DNA from: Lachnospiraceae bacterium | Lineage (GTDB): Bacteria; Bacillota; Clostridia; Lachnospirales; Lachnospiraceae | NCBI GenBank assembly: GCA_017624835.1 | Contig: JAGAMG010000006.1 | Span: 1-64,000 of the forward strand | Length of the DNA: 64,000 nt | Direction: 5' to 3' | Shown here: positions 17,492 through 24,424 of the stretch, piece after piece | How the letters are laid out: every line of letters begins with the position of its first letter | Position numbering within the stretch: the first letter of the stretch is position 1 | Notes under the pieces: generated by a model | What the model was told of the DNA's origin: nothing | Databases searched by the model: none | The model's input: only the letters and a program-made list of their open reading frames with translations | Program-made: the position numbers and the translations under genes

Positions 17492-17980
17492 ATGGGTCTA
17501 ACAAAAGAACAGTTTGAGGAATTTGCAAAACAGTTGGTTTTGTATGCCATTGCACAAAAATATGATAAGCCGGTTTGCTTATTAGAAAATTTGGATGACA
17601 GAGCAGAGAAAATGCCGGAAACGGGATGTTGTATAGTATGTGCAAGAGGAAGAAATATTTCTCTTACGGAAAGCAAAAATATTACTTTTGAAAAAAGAGA
17701 TATTGAAAAACTGAAAAGAGCGGAGGAAGAATATTATAATTTAACTTCGATTGTAGCTTATGTATGTGTGGATGAAATGGAAAAGTCAAAGAAAGTTCGC
17801 ATATTTTTTGCAGAATTGAAGGATATTGAAAAAATGAGCGAAGATTCCGTGATTGGTTTTTTGAAGCAATCGCAAGGGGGAATTACTTTGCGCTATACAG
17901 AGGGAAAAATTGTTCAATGGTTGACAGAAATTAAGAAAAGTACAAATGGAATGCAGTATGTGGAATTACAGTTTAGTTAA
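17492..17980 (+). CDS. Hypothetical protein under XRE control
   Basis: 162 residues, soluble, no signal peptide or membrane segment. I do not recognise the family. A region rich in charged residues (GRNISLTESKNITFEKRDIEKLKR) sits mid-protein, preceded by GCCIVCARGR. Starts at 17465, 17486 and 17492 are possible; 17492 is favoured because AAGGAG lies nine bases upstream. It belongs to the AT-rich accessory stretch after the tRNA genes and is divergent from the small XRE repressor. Confidence 0.6.
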   Translation: MGLTKEQFEEFAKQLVLYAIAQKYDKPVCLLENLDDRAEKMPETGCCIVCARGRNISLTESKNITFEKRDIEKLKRAEEEYYNLTSIVAYVCVDEMEKSKKVRIFFAELKDIEKMSEDSVIGFLKQSQGGITLRYTEGKIVQWLTEIKKSTNGMQYVELQFS

Positions 17981-18013
17981 TTCAATATGACAAAAAATAT
18001 ATGAGGTGGAAAA

Positions 18014-19042
18014 ATGAAGAGAAAAACATGGATTGTATCATTTATATCAATTATGATTATATCAAATTTGTTATGTGGATGTGGTGTACGAGAAACAAGT
18101 AGCAAAGTAGAGACTAAGGTTGAGGAGTCTAAGAGTGAAGAGACCGAGGTTAAAGAATCTAAGGTCGAAGAATCTAAGGTCGAAGAATCTAAGGTCGAAG
18201 AATCTAAGGTCGAAGAGTCTAAGAGTGAAGAGAATGCGGTTAAAGAATCCAAAAGTGAAGAAAATGAGGATGAGAAAGCTATATTTCTTTTAAACAAGAA
18301 GACGGAGTATTTGAGAAATGGTTCGGAAGATGTTATCTATGAAATTACAGAATATGAATATAATGATTTGGTATTATCAAAGGAAACCACTTATAATGCA
18401 TCAGGTGAAGTTCAACGATATTCGGAATATATGTATCAGGGGGGAGAGTTACTAAGAGTAGATGATTACATCCGTACGGCTGATAGACAACGTATGTATA
18501 GATGGACAGAACATACATATGAAGATGAAAAGAAGATAAAGGAGACTTATTTTGGTTCTGGTGGCGGAGCAGAAAATGTTTGGGAATATCAATACGATTC
18601 ACAAGGTAATATGATTTATAAGCAGTCCTCTAGTCCTTTATTTAATAATAAAATCACAAGTCGAGAAGAGTTATATTATAATGAATTTGGGGGAATGGTC
18701 GAAACCATTACATACAGTCAAAGGGGAACTTGTATCGGTCATTGTAGATATAAATATGATTATAATGAACAACATAAACCAACTGAAAAATATGAGATTC
18801 TTTCAGATGGATCCCACTATTTTCGTGAAGGGTATAAATATGATGACAATGGAAATTTAGTAGAATTTTATGTGGGAGATAAAAAAGGGGACACATATGG
18901 AGCAGGGAGTAAAATCGTATATGAATATGATGAAAATAATGAACTAGTAAAAGAATGTAAATATCAACATTCTTATGGAGAAGACACACTAAAAGGATGG
19001 ATAGAGTATGAATACGAAGTGCATACCTTAATACAGGATTAG
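18014..19042 (+). CDS. Lipoprotein with KVEES repeats and YD-like repeats
   Basis: A 342-residue predicted surface lipoprotein. The signal peptide ends in a lipobox-like LCGC, with Cys about residue 23. Residues about 34-75 are a low-complexity, highly charged linker of five-residue units (KVEES), encoded by a near-perfect 15-base tandem repeat. From residue 100 on there are several units of the YxYDxxGNLV type (YKYDDNGNLVEF, YEYDENNELVKE, WEYQYDSQGNMIY), similar to YD repeats of Rhs-type proteins and extracellular DUF-type repeats. The function is unknown. Codon use is AT-rich like its accessory neighbours. ATG is preceded by GAGGTGG. Confidence 0.75.
   Translation: MKRKTWIVSFISIMIISNLLCGCGVRETSSKVETKVEESKSEETEVKESKVEESKVEESKVEESKVEESKSEENAVKESKSEENEDEKAIFLLNKKTEYLRNGSEDVIYEITEYEYNDLVLSKETTYNASGEVQRYSEYMYQGGELLRVDDYIRTADRQRMYRWTEHTYEDEKKIKETYFGSGGGAENVWEYQYDSQGNMIYKQSSSPLFNNKITSREELYYNEFGGMVETITYSQRGTCIGHCRYKYDYNEQHKPTEKYEILSDGSHYFREGYKYDDNGNLVEFYVGDKKGDTYGAGSKIVYEYDENNELVKECKYQHSYGEDTLKGWIEYEYEVHTLIQD
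18163..18222 (+). repeat. 15-bp tandem repeat coding KVEES
   Basis: Four adjacent copies of AAGGTCGAAGAATCT, the last with one change, inside the lipoprotein linker, flanked by degenerate copies. Changes in copy number keep the frame. Confidence 0.85.
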
Positions 19043-19187
19043 AAATGAAAGGGGACTTATTGTTCGTTTTGAAAGTGTATGAAAAATCATTATCATATGC
19101 AATGATTATCAGTGAGAAATAGAGTAATCATTCGTTATTTCCTTGAAGTAACAAATGATACAATTTTACAAGATAGGAGAAAGAAGT

Positions 19188-19532
19188 ATGTACTGTGAAA
19201 AATGTGGAACAAAATTAAATGAACAGGGAGTATGCTTAAAGTGTAATGGTTTGCAAGAGAAAGGAAGTAAGTTACCAAGAAAAATGATATTGTTGGTTAC
19301 ACTTGTAGGTTTGATGATTTCTGCATTATGTGGATTATTTGTGTGGAATTTGACAGAAAAGGAAATATATCATGAATTCTCAGAGAAAAGTGACTTTAAA
19401 GTTTTTTATGGAATAGATGGCTATAATACAATAGAACACAATATGGACGCTACAATTTGTATTATTTTGCTTGGTATAGTTATTACTGTGGCAATAGATG
19501 TTTTCATATACATAAAAAACAGAAATAAGTAA
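19188..19532 (+). CDS. Small zinc-ribbon membrane protein
   Basis: 114 residues. It begins with a zinc-ribbon motif, CEKCGTKLNEQGVCLKCNG (CxxC-x9-CxxC), followed by two membrane segments (about 33-53 and 85-105) with a short outer loop between. Such zinc ribbon plus membrane-helix proteins are common and mostly unstudied. The ATG at 19188 has TAGGAGA upstream. The promoter region at 19143 is nearly identical to that of the Spo0A-like gene at 22.3 kb. Confidence 0.65.
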   Translation: MYCEKCGTKLNEQGVCLKCNGLQEKGSKLPRKMILLVTLVGLMISALCGLFVWNLTEKEIYHEFSEKSDFKVFYGIDGYNTIEHNMDATICIILLGIVITVAIDVFIYIKNRNK

Positions 19533-19710
19533 TAGGAAAAAATTATAGAGGAATAAGTGTTGTAGACACCATATGATGAAATGGGAACATGTCAACATAT
19601 ACAAAGCGTGATAAGGGAAAATTGTTGAATATGTAAAGTATATTAGAAAGAGAAAGACTTTTTTACGAGAGAATAAACGAGAGATATTTAAAGCAAAGGA
19701 GCTAATACTT

Positions 19711-19905
19711 ATGAAGAAGAAAATTGCAACAGTGCTTTTTATTGGAATGGCAGCTATACAACTGACAGCATGTATAGCATTTACCTGTAAGGAACAGGGA
19801 TGTGATGAAACGGATATTTATGAGGACGGATATTGCAAATATCATTATGGAATTAATGCTGGTGAAGAAGCTCTGAAAGATATTATTAATAATTGGGGGA
19901 ATTAG
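19711..19905 (+). CDS. Small cysteine-rich lipoprotein
   Basis: 64 residues. The signal peptide has lipobox LTAC (Cys 21). The mature part has Cys-x3-Cys... and a Cys-x-Tyr-His motif (FTCKEQGCDETDIYEDGYCKYH), suggesting a small metal- or disulfide-stabilised fold. AAAGGAG precedes the ATG. Function unknown. Confidence 0.65.
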   Translation: MKKKIATVLFIGMAAIQLTACIAFTCKEQGCDETDIYEDGYCKYHYGINAGEEALKDIINNWGN

Positions 19906-19971
19906 AGAACGACAGAAGTGTTTTAAGTATATAAATGGAAATATATGTTTCCTAAAATTTGTAGGGATATA

Positions 19972-20000
19972 TTGACTTTTATGAGATTTTCACATAATAT
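19972..20000 (+). promoter_or_regulatory. Promoter for a short antisense RNA
   Basis: TTGACT at 19972 and TAATAT at 19995 with a 17-base spacer. No coding frame follows; transcription from about 20007 would run about 90 bases to the terminator at 20055-20095. Confidence 0.65.
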
Positions 20001-20006
20001 AAAAAT

Positions 20007-20096
20007 ATAAAGAGATGCTACCGATAGACGGTTAGCCCATTGAAAAAAATTGGCAAAATAGCCGCTCGTTTTCTGAGGACGGGGCGGCTATTTTTG
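20007..20096 (+). ncRNA. Candidate antitoxin RNA of a type I toxin locus
   Basis: A short transcript predicted between the promoter at 19972 and the bidirectional terminator. Its 3' end overlaps, in antisense, the last codon and terminator of the small minus-strand toxin-like gene. Its 5' end (GATGCTACC...CGGTTAG) matches the 5' leader of the opposing mRNA as an inverted repeat. The layout resembles convergent type I systems such as par/Fst and txpA/RatA. The RNA itself is predicted, not shown. Confidence 0.5.
20055..20095. terminator. Bidirectional terminator, copy 1 of a 45-bp repeat
   Basis: AAAATAGCCGC pairs with GCGGCTATTTT. Convergent transcripts meet here. A second copy of this block, four bases different over 45, is at 20621-20665. 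Confidence 0.8.
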
Positions 20097-20192
20097 TGGT
20101 TTATCGTTATCTTTACTTCCCATTGAGTATCCGAGTCCGAAAGCAGTCAAGCACAAGCTGATAACGGCAATCAGACCTTCAAGTGTCAACAT
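20088..20192 (-). CDS. Holin-like small hydrophobic toxin, type I TA candidate
   Basis: 34 residues starting MLTLEGLIAV, with one membrane segment (about 5-23) and a short charged tail (SKDNDKPQK). It resembles the putative holin-like toxin group, whose members are short membrane peptides made from type I loci. AAGGAGGG precedes the ATG at good spacing. A leader of about 100 bases containing hairpins (20193-20300) could limit translation. The stop codon lies in the shared terminator with the opposing RNA. The toxin role is inferred from size, topology and locus layout. Confidence 0.6.
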   Translation of the reverse strand: MLTLEGLIAVISLCLTAFGLGYSMGSKDNDKPQK

Positions 20193-20265
20193 CGGCAAAG
20201 CCCTCCTTTCCCAGATTCCTCAAAGAGGTTTCTATGTAATCAGAGGGTCACAGTCCCTCTGTAGA

Positions 20266-20296
20266 AGGACTAACCGCCTACCGTGAATGGTAGCAT
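20266..20296 (-). promoter_or_regulatory. Structured 5' leader of the toxin-like mRNA
   Basis: On the minus strand the leader begins GATGCTACC and continues to GGCGGTTAG, the same words as at the 5' end of the opposing RNA (20013-20034). Further hairpins follow around the CAGAGGG/CCCTCTG pair. Confidence 0.5.
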
Positions 20297-20364
20297 CCCA
20301 TGAATATAGTGTAATGGTATATTTATAAAATAGCAATAATTTTTTTCTGAAATATGAAGAAAGA

Positions 20365-20393
20365 TAGACATTCACAAATCTCTATGCTATAAT
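20365..20393 (+). promoter_or_regulatory. Promoter of the small coiled-coil gene
   Basis: TAGACA at 20365 and an extended -10 TGCTATAAT (TATAAT at 20388) with a 17-base spacer. Confidence 0.75.
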
Positions 20394-20449
20394 AACCAAA
20401 CAATAATTGTGTGAAAAGATTAGTTGAGAAATAAAAGGAGGGGAAATGC

Positions 20450-20617
20450 ATGACTGATAATGAATTGTTGTTAGCACTTTCAGATATGTTAGACAGGAAA
20501 CTGGATGCAAAGCTTGCGCCCATTGAAAATCGTGTGAAGCGTATCGAGGTTGATTTGTTGGAAAACAATGTGTTACCTCGCTTAAATACGATTGAAAACT
20601 GTTATACTATAAAATAG
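20450..20617 (+). CDS. Small coiled-coil protein, probably truncated
   Basis: 55 residues (MTDNELLLALSDMLDRKL...), predicted to be one long amphipathic helix with alternating charged and hydrophobic residues. It resembles the N-terminal half of a family of short coiled-coil proteins common in Lachnospiraceae and their mobile elements, in which the IENCYT segment is followed by several more heptads. Here the frame stops three codons after it, at the edge of the second terminator repeat, suggesting truncation by recombination. AGGAGGGG precedes the ATG. Function unknown. Confidence 0.6.
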   Translation: MTDNELLLALSDMLDRKLDAKLAPIENRVKRIEVDLLENNVLPRLNTIENCYTIK

Positions 20618-20623
20618 TTTGAC

Positions 20624-20664
20624 AAAATAGTCGCTCGTTTTCTCAGGACAGGGCGGCTATTTTT
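20624..20664 (+). terminator. Terminator, copy 2 of the 45-bp repeat
   Basis: AAAATAGTCGC pairs with GCGGCTATTTT, allowing one G-U. It closes the small coiled-coil transcript. On the minus strand it still carries a CAAAAATAG end like that of the toxin gene, but no toxin frame follows. Confidence 0.75.
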
Positions 20665-20747
20665 GAATAAAAAAATACATTTATTCTATAGATAAATGCT
20701 TAAGTATGCTAAAATAAGATACAGAAAAAAGTTGGAGGAGTACTGAA

Positions 20748-20858
20748 ATGGGTGTAGCATATTTTGCAATGGTTTTTAGTGGATTAAGGACAATTCTTGA
20801 AGTGGCTGCTTATGTGCTGGTTATTTTATGTGCGATAAAATATTTAAAAGGCAGATAG
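20748..20858 (+). CDS. 36-residue membrane peptide
   Basis: A short frame beginning MGVAYFAMVF, with one strong hydrophobic segment (about 15-29) and a basic end (KYLKGR). GGAGGAG lies at ideal distance before the ATG, and a perfect hairpin follows. No family is recognised. It could be a small toxin or regulatory peptide. Confidence 0.5.
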   Translation: MGVAYFAMVFSGLRTILEVAAYVLVILCAIKYLKGR

Positions 20859-20871
20859 GTAAAAGGGAGAG

Positions 20872-20896
20872 GATAACTGCCCTGTAGGCAGTTATC
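20872..20896. terminator. Perfect 10-bp hairpin between convergent genes
   Basis: GATAACTGCC and GGCAGTTATC with a 5-base loop, between the 36-residue frame and the DUF4317 gene. The T tract is weak on the plus strand. Confidence 0.6.
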
Positions 20897-22044
20897 TATT
20901 CCTCCTCGTCCTCATCTGCAAAAGAGGTTCTCACACTAATCCCATTCACTTCCACATTTCCCCCAAGCTCAATAACCAAGCATTCTCTGCCATTGATGGT
21001 CTTGGTTTCAATCAAATCGGTGCGTTCCGGATTCACTTTGATAATTACATCAGGAGTCTTTACTTCAAAGGTGCGGGTATTTACCACGTTATTGACGAAA
21101 AGGGAAGTGCTTTCACCGGCGGTTTCATCATAGTGGCGGTCAAATTCTTCCATTTTGTCATTGGCAACACCGCTGCTGGCAAAGATAGTTTTTACTTCAT
21201 TCTTACTTAAAGTCAGAGGCTCCGGGTCTTCCTTATGCTCTTGAACCATCTCGTTAATTTTCTCGTGAATATTTTTTACCACCTCAATGTCACAGGTTTC
21301 TCCCAAAGTTTCTTCAATTAAAGTATGGAAGGTTTCCTTCTGACCGCCTGCGGACAGGGGCAGGGGACAGCCCAGCAGTAATTCCACAAAGATATCCTTT
21401 AATTCTTCAGCATCCTTGGAATAATAAAGAGTACTATGGATATCGGCACCTCGGTCGTTAAATGCAGGGAAGAGGAAGGCGGTTTCCGGCATACCTACAA
21501 CCCAGTCACGGATACGATTTTGGAAGGTGTTTTCCACAGCATTATAGCTTAAGCCCGGTTTCGAAAGATTTACAGGACAGATGCAGGCCAAGATATATTC
21601 ATATACCTCATCGGAGGCATCATCCATTTCGATTCCGTCGGAGGTTTTGCCGGGAACGTCATAAACATCATGAATCACAAGAATTAAGTAGTTGCCCACA
21701 TATTCATAGGTTTCAATAATCTTGTCGTAGAATTCTTCTAATAAAGCATCGTCCTTCAGCTTGCTGTCACGCAGACGCAGTAGGAATTCCTGAGTGCCCC
21801 CTTGATTTTCGGTGGCAAGGGGAAAATCCAAGGTTAACAAATTCTTGCCCAAAGTACCGGAAAGGCTCTTTCTGAGAATTTCAAAATATTTGAACATTTC
21901 TTCTTCCGGTAAGGCAAGAAATGCCTGCTTTAATTCTGTTTTCTTATTTTTTTCTCCGTCCACATAGCAGCCACAGATGCGGGTAATGGAGCAGTTTTTT
22001 TGAGTGAATAATTTTTTGATTTCACTAATTTCCTGTTTGGTCAT
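20896..22044 (-). CDS. DUF4317-family protein
   Basis: 382 residues, cytoplasmic, with no signal peptide or membrane segment. It begins MTKQEISEIKKLFTQKNCSI and has the IRDW...E.AFLFPAFNDRGADIHSTLYYSK region seen in DUF4317 proteins, which are frequent in Clostridia and uncharacterised. The C-terminus is acidic. It is a single gene, convergent with the small genes to its left and divergent from the Spo0A-like gene. AGGCAGGC precedes the start. No function can be assigned. Confidence 0.8.
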   Translation of the reverse strand: MTKQEISEIKKLFTQKNCSITRICGCYVDGEKNKKTELKQAFLALPEEEMFKYFEILRKSLSGTLGKNLLTLDFPLATENQGGTQEFLLRLRDSKLKDDALLEEFYDKIIETYEYVGNYLILVIHDVYDVPGKTSDGIEMDDASDEVYEYILACICPVNLSKPGLSYNAVENTFQNRIRDWVVGMPETAFLFPAFNDRGADIHSTLYYSKDAEELKDIFVELLLGCPLPLSAGGQKETFHTLIEETLGETCDIEVVKNIHEKINEMVQEHKEDPEPLTLSKNEVKTIFASSGVANDKMEEFDRHYDETAGESTSLFVNNVVNTRTFEVKTPDVIIKVNPERTDLIETKTINGRECLVIELGGNVEVNGISVRTSFADEDEEE

Positions 22045-22251
22045 ATGTAAAGCCTGCCTTTCTCTAGCACGCAGATGGAATATCTTGCTTTGCTGTCAAA
22101 TTTCAATGAATTTAGTATATACCAAAATTTTTTGAGAAACAAGTGTAAAGAAACTGTAAGTGATTTCGGCGAGCTTTGTCAAATGTTACAGAAGGAGGCA
22201 GGATGTTGTTTCTTTAGGGCGTGGAGGGGCGGATGCTGCGATTGTTTTTGG

Positions 22252-22281
22252 TTGAAGTGACAAATGATATCATTTTATAAT
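22252..22281 (+). promoter_or_regulatory. Promoter with 14-bp palindrome in the spacer
   Basis: TTGAAG at 22252 and TATAAT at 22276 with an 18-base spacer. AAATGATATCATTT, a perfect palindrome, fills 22262-22275. The same arrangement with few changes occurs at 19143-19172. Confidence 0.6.
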
Positions 22282-22326
22282 GGCAGGGTACGAATTTTAA
22301 GTTTTCTTAGACATGGAGGTAGTTTA

Positions 22327-22860
22327 ATGGAGCAGTTAAACATCACAACTTCAAAGGATAATGATAAGGTATACAAAATTCTGGGAGATTTAATGAATGG
22401 AGATAAGGAATTCCAGATTATGATTACCGTTCCCTCCTCAAAAAACGACAGCGAACAGGATAGGACAGAACATACACAGGGAAAGGTGGAAAGTGCCAAG
22501 GAAATTATCCATGATTTGGAGCAGGATGTTACTAACATGATTCATGAGATTGGCGTTCCGGCGCATATAAAGGGCTATCAGTATTTGCGGGAGGCAATTA
22601 TGATGTCCGTTGAAGATACAACAATGATTAGTTCTATTACCAAAATTTTATATCCAACCATAGCTAAGCGTTTTCAAACTACGCCCAGTCGTGTAGAACG
22701 GGCAATACGTCATGCCATAGAGGTGGCATGGAGCAGAGGACGGATGGAAACCCTGGATGCCATGTTTGGTTATACAGTGGATACGGGAAAGGGGAAACCT
22801 ACCAATTCCGAGTTCATTGCATTGATTGCAGATCGTATCAGACTTTCCTATCGTTCCTAA
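22327..22860 (+). CDS. Spo0A-like DNA-binding protein lacking a receiver domain
   Basis: 177 residues. Residues about 75-177 are a clear Spo0A C-terminal effector domain: [36 protein letters not shown] and [10 protein letters not shown], then [27 protein letters not shown]. The first 70 residues are not a phosphoacceptor receiver; they are polar, with a charged stretch around 40-60. Such a protein could bind 0A-box sequences without phosphorylation and compete with or mimic Spo0A. ATG at 22327 has GGAGGT at ideal spacing. It is transcribed alone from a promoter with an operator-like palindrome. Confidence 0.88.
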   Translation: MEQLNITTSKDNDKVYKILGDLMNGDKEFQIMITVPSSKNDSEQDRTEHTQGKVESAKEIIHDLEQDVTNMIHEIGVPAHIKGYQYLREAIMMSVEDTTMISSITKILYPTIAKRFQTTPSRVERAIRHAIEVAWSRGRMETLDAMFGYTVDTGKGKPTNSEFIALIADRIRLSYRS

Positions 22861-22957
22861 AAAAATCCTCTTTTCTCTCCAAGTAAAATGGTGTATACTA
22901 TAAGGTATCAGAGGCAAACTTATTACTGCATGGCAGTAAGTGATTTGGAGGGTTCAA

Positions 22958-24403
22958 ATGAAGAAAATTTTGTTTGTTGCATCAGAGGGTGTACCTTTTA
23001 TTAAGACAGGTGGTTTGGCAGATGTTGTAGGTTCCTTACCTAAGTACATAGATAAGGAATATTTTGATGTAAGAGTGTTTCTTCCTAAGTACTGTTGCAT
23101 GAAGCAGGAAATGAAGGACAAACTGAATTATGTAACTCATTTTTATATGGATTATAATTGGCAGCAAAAATATGTAGGTGTTTTAGAGGCCAATGTAGGT
23201 GGCGTGCAATATTATTTTATAGATAATGAGGATTATTTTAACGGTCCTTCTCCTTATTGTAATGATGCGTTGTTTGAAATTGAAAAGTATGCATTCTTCT
23301 GTAAGGCAGTGCTTTCCGCACTTCCTTTGGTAAATTTCCAGCCGGAGGTGGTTCATTGCCATGATTGGCAGACGGGCTTGATTCCTGTTTATTTGGATGA
23401 ACGTTTCAGAGGCGGCGACTTTTATCGTGGTATGAAGACGGTTATTACCATTCACAATCTGAAGTTCCAGGGTAAGTGGGACCCCAAGACGGTACAGAGT
23501 ATTACCGGTCTTCCGGAATACTATTTTGCACCGGATAAATTGGAGGCATATAAGGATGCCAATCTGTTAAAGGGTGGTATTGTGTATTCCAACGCAGTAA
23601 CTACGGTAAGTGATACCTATGCAGAGGAGATTAAGACTGCTTTCTACGGGGAAGGTCTGGATGGTCTGCTTCGTGCCCGCAGTGGTGATTTGCGCGGTAT
23701 TGTAAACGGTATTGATTATGATGAATTTAATCCTGAGACCGATAAGCATATTGTGAAGCCTTACAATGCTGTGAATTTCCGTAAGGAGAAGATTAAAAAT
23801 AAGCGTGCATTGCAGCAGGAATTGGGACTTCGTCAGGATGACAAGAAGATGATGATAGGTATTGTATCACGTCTTACTGACCAGAAGGGTCTTGATTTGA
23901 TTGCCTATGTAATGGATGAACTTTGTCAGGATGATATTCAATTGGTGGTATTGGGAACCGGCGAGGAACGTTATGAGAATATGTTCCGTCATTTTGATTG
24001 GAAGTATAATGATAAGGTTTCCGCCAATATTTATTATTCTGATGCTTTATCCCATAAGATTTATGCGTCCTGTGATGCCTTCCTTATGCCATCCCTGTTT
24101 GAGCCCTGTGGCTTAAGTCAGCTTATGTCACTTCGTTATGGTACAGTGCCCATTGTCAGAGAGACCGGAGGCTTAAAGGATACCGTAGAGCCCTACAATG
24201 AATACGAAAGCAGTGGTACAGGATTTAGCTTTACCAACTATAATGCACATGAAATGCTGAATACAATCCGCTATGCTGAGCATATATATTATGATAAGAA
24301 GCGTGAGTGGAATAAGATTGTTGACCGCGCTATGGCGGCTGATTTCTCATGGAGCGTTTCTGCGAGAAAATATCAGGAGATGTACGATTGGCTTATCGGC
24401 TGA
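22958..24403 (+). CDS. glgA: Glycogen synthase (ADP-glucose)
   Basis: 481-residue GT5 glycosyltransferase that extends alpha-1,4-glucan from ADP-glucose. KTGGLADVVGSLPK is near the N-terminus (substrate-binding loop) and MPSLFEPCGLSQLMSLRYGT is in the C-terminal Rossmann domain. Full length. ATG at 22958 has GGAGGG upstream; a longer in-frame start at 22940 has none. Other glycogen genes are not in the window. TATACT at 22894 may be part of its promoter. Confidence 0.95.
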   Translation: MKKILFVASEGVPFIKTGGLADVVGSLPKYIDKEYFDVRVFLPKYCCMKQEMKDKLNYVTHFYMDYNWQQKYVGVLEANVGGVQYYFIDNEDYFNGPSPYCNDALFEIEKYAFFCKAVLSALPLVNFQPEVVHCHDWQTGLIPVYLDERFRGGDFYRGMKTVITIHNLKFQGKWDPKTVQSITGLPEYYFAPDKLEAYKDANLLKGGIVYSNAVTTVSDTYAEEIKTAFYGEGLDGLLRARSGDLRGIVNGIDYDEFNPETDKHIVKPYNAVNFRKEKIKNKRALQQELGLRQDDKKMMIGIVSRLTDQKGLDLIAYVMDELCQDDIQLVVLGTGEERYENMFRHFDWKYNDKVSANIYYSDALSHKIYASCDAFLMPSLFEPCGLSQLMSLRYGTVPIVRETGGLKDTVEPYNEYESSGTGFSFTNYNAHEMLNTIRYAEHIYYDKKREWNKIVDRAMAADFSWSVSARKYQEMYDWLIG

Positions 24404-24424
24404 GAAAAGATTTAAGGAAAAAAT

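Noticed and set aside
20323-20568. 81-codon minus-strand frame over the small coiled-coil gene
   Set aside because: No ribosome site, and the plus-strand gene has a consensus promoter and Shine-Dalgarno.
16990-20890. Complete integrated element or prophage
   Set aside because: No integrase, relaxase, capsid or attachment-site duplication could be found, only accessory-like composition.
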